NCBI GenBank assembly: GCA_020352575.1
Contig: CP070681.1
Coordinates: 1,555,166 to 1,563,018, forward strand
Length of the DNA: 7,853 nt
Origin: Acidimicrobiia bacterium
Lineage (GTDB): Bacteria > Actinomycetota > Acidimicrobiia > Spongiisociales > JAENVV01
Reading direction: 5' to 3'
Shown piece by piece: positions 5,464-7,853 of this stretch. Made by a program: the position numbers and the translations under genes. Position 1 is the first letter of the stretch; every line of letters begins with the position of its first letter. Below the pieces are notes generated by a model. It searched no databases, was not told the DNA's origin, and was given only the letters and a program-made list of their open reading frames with translations.

Positions 5464-6432
5464 TCAGGGCGTGAGTCCTGCGAACAACCCGGAGACGTCG
5501 GTGACCTCCGCGGCATCGGGGGCCTCGATGACCACCGGCTCACCGATCCCGGTGAAGAGGACGTCGATGACGAGGCGTTCGGCTCCGGCACCCGTCGCCT
5601 CGTCGAGCTCGGGGGCATCGATATCGATCAGGTACCGCAGGAGGTTCCCGTCACCGTCGATCCAGACGTCGATCGCCTGTTCACCGGAAGCTGGGACACC
5701 TTCGGATCCGTCGCCGAGGACCGAGGCGTCGATGACGAGGAGGTAGCGGGTCGCATCGACACCGTTCACCTGCTCCTTCCCCACCTCCTCGGCGCCAACG
5801 AGTCCTTCTCGCAGGCTCCCGATCGCCGTGCCCACCTCACCGAAGCTCGCGAACGGGATGAAGCTCGTCGCCGAGCCCGAGTCCTCCTCGGGGAGGGAGA
5901 TCCACTCGGTCGTCGCGCCGAACATCATGGCAAAGAGGGGGAAGCGAAGGTAGGCGACGCCGTCGACCGTCCGGGTCTCGAACGCACTGAAGGCTGCAGC
6001 CATCTCCGGTGGGAAGTCGTCCCCGCCGGTCACGCCGAGTGAGCCCATGGCACTGAGATCGAGCAGCGAGAAGGAGTTCCCGGTCTCGGCGTCGTAGGCG
6101 CCTGCGTAGCCGATCTCGGCCGTCGCCGACAGGCCCGATCCGTCCAAGTCACCCGTGATCTCCCACGTGCCTTCGGCCTGCCACGACCCGGACTGGGCAT
6201 TTGCGAAGGCTGCGTCGAGGACCTCCGCGAGGCCGGGGTCGATATCCCCGGAGGCGGGGACCGACGTGCTCGTGGTCTCGGGCGGGAGCGTCGGTGCGAC
6301 CGTGGTCGTGGTCGTCGAGGTGGTCGTCGTCGCCGGGGCAGCGGTCGTCGTGGTCGTATCGGAGGATCCGCCGGTGCAATTCGCCAAGACGAGCGCTGCA
6401 GCCACGAGGAAGGGGATGAGGCGTTGGCGCAT
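5464..6432 (-). CDS. Secreted lipoprotein, LppX/LprG-like (LolA-type fold)
   Basis: A 322-residue exported protein. The signal peptide has Arg2 and Arg4, a hydrophobic stretch IPFLVAAALVLA, and a lipobox-like LANC ending in Cys19. Asn at the -1 position is unusual, as lipoboxes normally have Gly, Ala or Ser. A low-complexity linker of threonine, alanine and proline (about 24-60) follows, a common tether in actinobacterial lipoproteins. The body (about 64-322) resembles the LppX/LprG lipid-carrier-like lipoproteins: a start with helix DPGLAEVLDAAFANAQ, then alternating strands such as TRTVDGVAYLRFP (153-165), WISLP (177-181), VNGVDATRYLLVID (222-235) and VWIDGDGNLLRYLIDID (256-272). In that superfamily the domain binds or moves lipids, but no ligand can be inferred here. 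The start has a good ribosome site. Family assignment rests on pattern recognition and is moderate. Confidence 0.75.
   Translation of the reverse strand: MRQRLIPFLVAAALVLANCTGGSSDTTTTTAAPATTTTSTTTTTVAPTLPPETTSTSVPASGDIDPGLAEVLDAAFANAQSGSWQAEGTWEITGDLDGSGLSATAEIGYAGAYDAETGNSFSLLDLSAMGSLGVTGGDDFPPEMAAAFSAFETRTVDGVAYLRFPLFAMMFGATTEWISLPEEDSGSATSFIPFASFGEVGTAIGSLREGLVGAEEVGKEQVNGVDATRYLLVIDASVLGDGSEGVPASGEQAIDVWIDGDGNLLRYLIDIDAPELDEATGAGAERLVIDVLFTGIGEPVVIEAPDAAEVTDVSGLFAGLTP
6301..6357 (-). repeat. Low-complexity threonine-codon tract in the lipoprotein linker
   Basis: Residues 26-44 of the lipoprotein are almost all Thr, encoded by mixed ACC and ACG codons, giving a degenerate GTC/GTG trinucleotide tract on the plus strand. 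Mixed codons argue against recent slippage expansion, but the tract could vary in length between strains. Confidence 0.7.
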
Positions 6433-6437
6433 GGAGT

Positions 6438-6444
6438 CTCCCTT
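6438..6444 (-). promoter_or_regulatory. Ribosome binding site of the lipoprotein gene
   Basis: AAGGGAG on the minus strand lies five bases before the ATG at 6432. It supports this start, so unlike its neighbour, the acetyltransferase gene, the lipoprotein gene has a leadered message. Confidence 0.6.
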
Positions 6445-6458
6445 GGTTCGTCGCCGCC

Positions 6459-6464
6459 ACGGTA
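6459..6464 (-). promoter_or_regulatory. Possible -10 element for the lipoprotein gene
   Basis: TACCGT on the minus strand fits TANNNT, is preceded by CGG, and would place a transcript start about 20 bases before the ATG, ahead of the ribosome site. It lies in the 47-base gap after the two-segment membrane protein gene. A dyad surrounds it: TCGCCG (6451-6456) with CGGCGA (6466-6471), and the palindrome CGGTACCG (6460-6467) overlaps it. Only the pattern supports this. Confidence 0.3.
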
Positions 6465-6479
6465 CCGGCGATGCAGGGT

Positions 6480-7292
6480 TCAGAGGTCGAGGGTGTTCTT
6501 CCGCTTCTGCGGACGGGTGCTGCCCTTCGTCCAGCTCTCGCGGAGGTCCTGGATCACATCCGAGACAGAGTCCTCCCGTGGGGGCGCCCCCTCAGCGATG
6601 CCATCGAGGGCCCGCTCCATCGCGCCCTCCGCCTTCGCAGTGCCCGCGCGGACGGCCGCCACGGCGACGACCATTGCGAGGACGAGCATCGGGAGGAACA
6701 GGTAGATCCATGCCCAGGGCTGCGAGGCCAACACGGTGAGGAGCACAGCCCCGGTCACACCGCCCACTGCCATGCCGCCGAAGGCCGCTCCAGCACCGAC
6801 CTTCACCATCGTTCCGCTCGAGCGCATCGACACGTTCACACCACCGGGGACAGGTTCTTGCACCACGTCGATCGCGCCCATGCCACGGAGGTCGTTGCCG
6901 CCTGCTGTGAGCCCCAGGCCGGCTCGGATGTTGGCGAGCGGACGGGGATCCTTCTCCCACACCTGCACGGCCCCGTCCCTTCGGCGGAGTCGCATGGCCT
7001 CGTTCCGTTGGAGCCACGCCGTCACCTTCTGCGCCACCTCATCGGGTGTGCCGTCGACGAGCCGGCTGGAGGCGATCTCGGTGTCGAGGAGGCCGCGTCG
7101 CGTCGAGCGTGGCGTGCGGAGCTCCTCGGCCATGGCCCGGCGGACCTGCTCGGGTGGGATCCCCAGTTCGCCGGCGATCCGCATGACGTCCTCGGCCGAG
7201 TACGAGTCGGTGAGGTCGGACTGCGCCTCGACGGCGCGGGCAATGATGCGCTCCATCTGGCCCTTGTCGAACCGGGGGCCCGGTCCTGTCAT
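6480..7292 (-). CDS. Protein of unknown function with N-terminal helical module and two membrane segments
   Basis: A 270-residue protein that I cannot name. Residues 7-58 form two helices with the pattern ERIIARAVEAQ and VMRIAGELGIPPEQVRRAMAEE. This module is seen at the N-terminus of various uncharacterised bacterial membrane proteins. A mixed strand/helix region follows (68-160). Two hydrophobic segments come next, about 165-189 (Gly/Ala/Val-rich) and 192-215 (PWAWIYLFLPMLVLAMVVAV), joined by a very short turn, so both ends should lie on the same side, probably cytoplasmic. The tail (220-270) is charged, with DVIQDLRESW and a basic end. The ATG at 7292 is chosen over a longer in-frame start at 7424 because the longer version would overlap the acylase gene by 131 bases. 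The ATG also sits one base after the acylase stop and four bases after GGAGGAG. Confidence 0.75.
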   Translation of the reverse strand: MTGPGPRFDKGQMERIIARAVEAQSDLTDSYSAEDVMRIAGELGIPPEQVRRAMAEELRTPRSTRRGLLDTEIASSRLVDGTPDEVAQKVTAWLQRNEAMRLRRRDGAVQVWEKDPRPLANIRAGLGLTAGGNDLRGMGAIDVVQEPVPGGVNVSMRSSGTMVKVGAGAAFGGMAVGGVTGAVLLTVLASQPWAWIYLFLPMLVLAMVVAVAAVRAGTAKAEGAMERALDGIAEGAPPREDSVSDVIQDLRESWTKGSTRPQKRKNTLDL

Positions 7293-7293
7293 G

Positions 7294-7853
7294 TCACTCC
7301 TCCGGGACGAGGATGAGGCGGCCTTGGAGGTCCGCTTCCACCTGCGCTCGGGTCCACCGCATCGGGTGGTACTCCCCCACCTCCCAGAGCGACGCCTGGT
7401 CGATGTAGTGCAAATGGTATGCATGCCCCGACTGCCCCGTGGTGTGCACGCTCCGACTGGCGGAGAAGTCGGCGAGGTCGACGATCATCCGCATGGATGG
7501 CCCCCACGTCACCTCGAACGACTCCGGGTTCCTCCAGCGGGTGGCGTTCAGCACCGAACCGGTGCCACCCGGCTCGAACCCACCCCGGTTGAAGATGGCC
7601 TCGATCAGTCCGACCCCCGACTGACCGAGTGTCTGGTTCTCGAAGGTGGCGGTGTGGAGGTCGCCCCATCGCCAGCCGGCGGGGTCGTCGCCCATGCGTT
7701 CCTCGGCAGTCGCCCACGCATCGGCGAGGACCCGTGCCAGGAGCGTGTCCCGATCCTCCGTGGCCTCGGTGGTCACATCGTCCCACCACGCATCACCGGG
7801 CTCATCGAGCAGGTCCCGCACGACGAGGAACCAATGGTCGTCGCCGAGTGGTC
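7294..7853 (-). CDS. Penicillin acylase (penicillin amidase) family protein, C-terminal part; 5' end outside window
   Basis: The frame is open to the right edge, giving about 185 C-terminal residues (beginning PLGDDHWFLVVRDLL). These match the end of the beta chain of penicillin-amidase-family N-terminal-nucleophile hydrolases. Diagnostic stretches are WRWGDLHTATF, an IFNRGGFEPGGTGSVLNATRW segment read in two parts, GPSMRMIVDL, and TTGQSGH followed by LWEVGEYHPM. Family members are usually exported, cut themselves into two chains, and hydrolyse amides such as penicillins, acyl-homoserine lactones or other N-acyl compounds. The nucleophile serine and the signal peptide lie outside the window, so activity and substrate cannot be judged. 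The GTG at 7821 is internal, because conserved-looking residues continue upstream of it. The gene precedes and is coupled to the two-segment membrane protein. Confidence 0.88.
   Translation of the reverse strand, partial: PLGDDHWFLVVRDLLDEPGDAWWDDVTTEATEDRDTLLARVLADAWATAEERMGDDPAGWRWGDLHTATFENQTLGQSGVGLIEAIFNRGGFEPGGTGSVLNATRWRNPESFEVTWGPSMRMIVDLADFSASRSVHTTGQSGHAYHLHYIDQASLWEVGEYHPMRWTRAQVEADLQGRLILVPEE
7297..7303 (-). promoter_or_regulatory. Ribosome binding site embedded in the end of the acylase gene
   Basis: GGAGGAG is formed by the last sense codons of the acylase gene (two glutamate codons and the preceding base). TGA, one base, and then the ATG at 7292 follow. The layout indicates translational coupling of the acylase to the two-segment membrane protein. 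Confidence 0.7.

Noticed and set aside
4229..5746. 505-residue plus-strand open frame across the cyclase 3' end, antisense to the acetyltransferase
   Set aside because: It crosses three confidently assigned genes and has Arg/Pro-rich low-complexity composition with no domain.
6301..6357. Trinucleotide-rich tract as a CRISPR or tandem-repeat locus
   Set aside because: It is the codon pattern of the lipoprotein's Thr-rich linker, with irregular units and no spacers.
7821..7821. GTG 7821 as the start of a short acylase-like protein
   Set aside because: The frame continues to the window edge with family-like residues, so this is the end of a longer gene, not a truncated one.

Overview
The window comes from a high-GC Gram-positive-type genome, most likely an actinobacterium. 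The class Acidimicrobiia is my best guess. The basis is strongly GC-biased third codon positions, start codons lying directly after a TANNNT element (leaderless transcription), a lipoprotein with a long threonine linker, and a zinc-ribbon/cyclase/AAA-ATPase regulator typical of such genomes. The lineage is an inference.

The plus strand (1-4811) carries two loci. First is an alpha/beta-hydrolase joined in frame to a DUF1684 domain (2-1348). Its 5' end is probably outside the window. A 34-base gap then holds a strong dyad and a leaderless-type promoter. Next is a large signalling locus (1383-4811): two zinc ribbons, a class III nucleotide cyclase domain, an AAA-type ATPase and a long helical (TPR-like) tail. 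This locus is broken by one in-frame TAG (1728-1730), exactly where the family has its purine-selecting lysine. The rest of the frame is intact for more than 1,000 codons.

The minus strand (7853-4808) carries four co-directional genes that converge on the cyclase locus. In transcription order they are: the C-terminal part of a penicillin-acylase-family Ntn hydrolase (5' end outside the window); a protein of unknown function with two membrane segments, starting one base after the acylase stop; a LppX/LprG-like lipoprotein; and a GNAT-type acetyltransferase. The acetyltransferase and the cyclase locus end tail to tail, sharing a CTAG in which both stop codons overlap.

The acylase and the two-segment membrane protein are probably translationally coupled. 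The lipoprotein and the acetyltransferase each have a candidate promoter of their own. Nothing links the two strands functionally beyond their convergence. There is no mobile element, RNA gene or CRISPR array, and no gap between genes longer than 50 bases. The points most worth checking are the amber codon in the cyclase, the hydrolase-DUF1684 joint, and the dyads overlapping the -10 elements.
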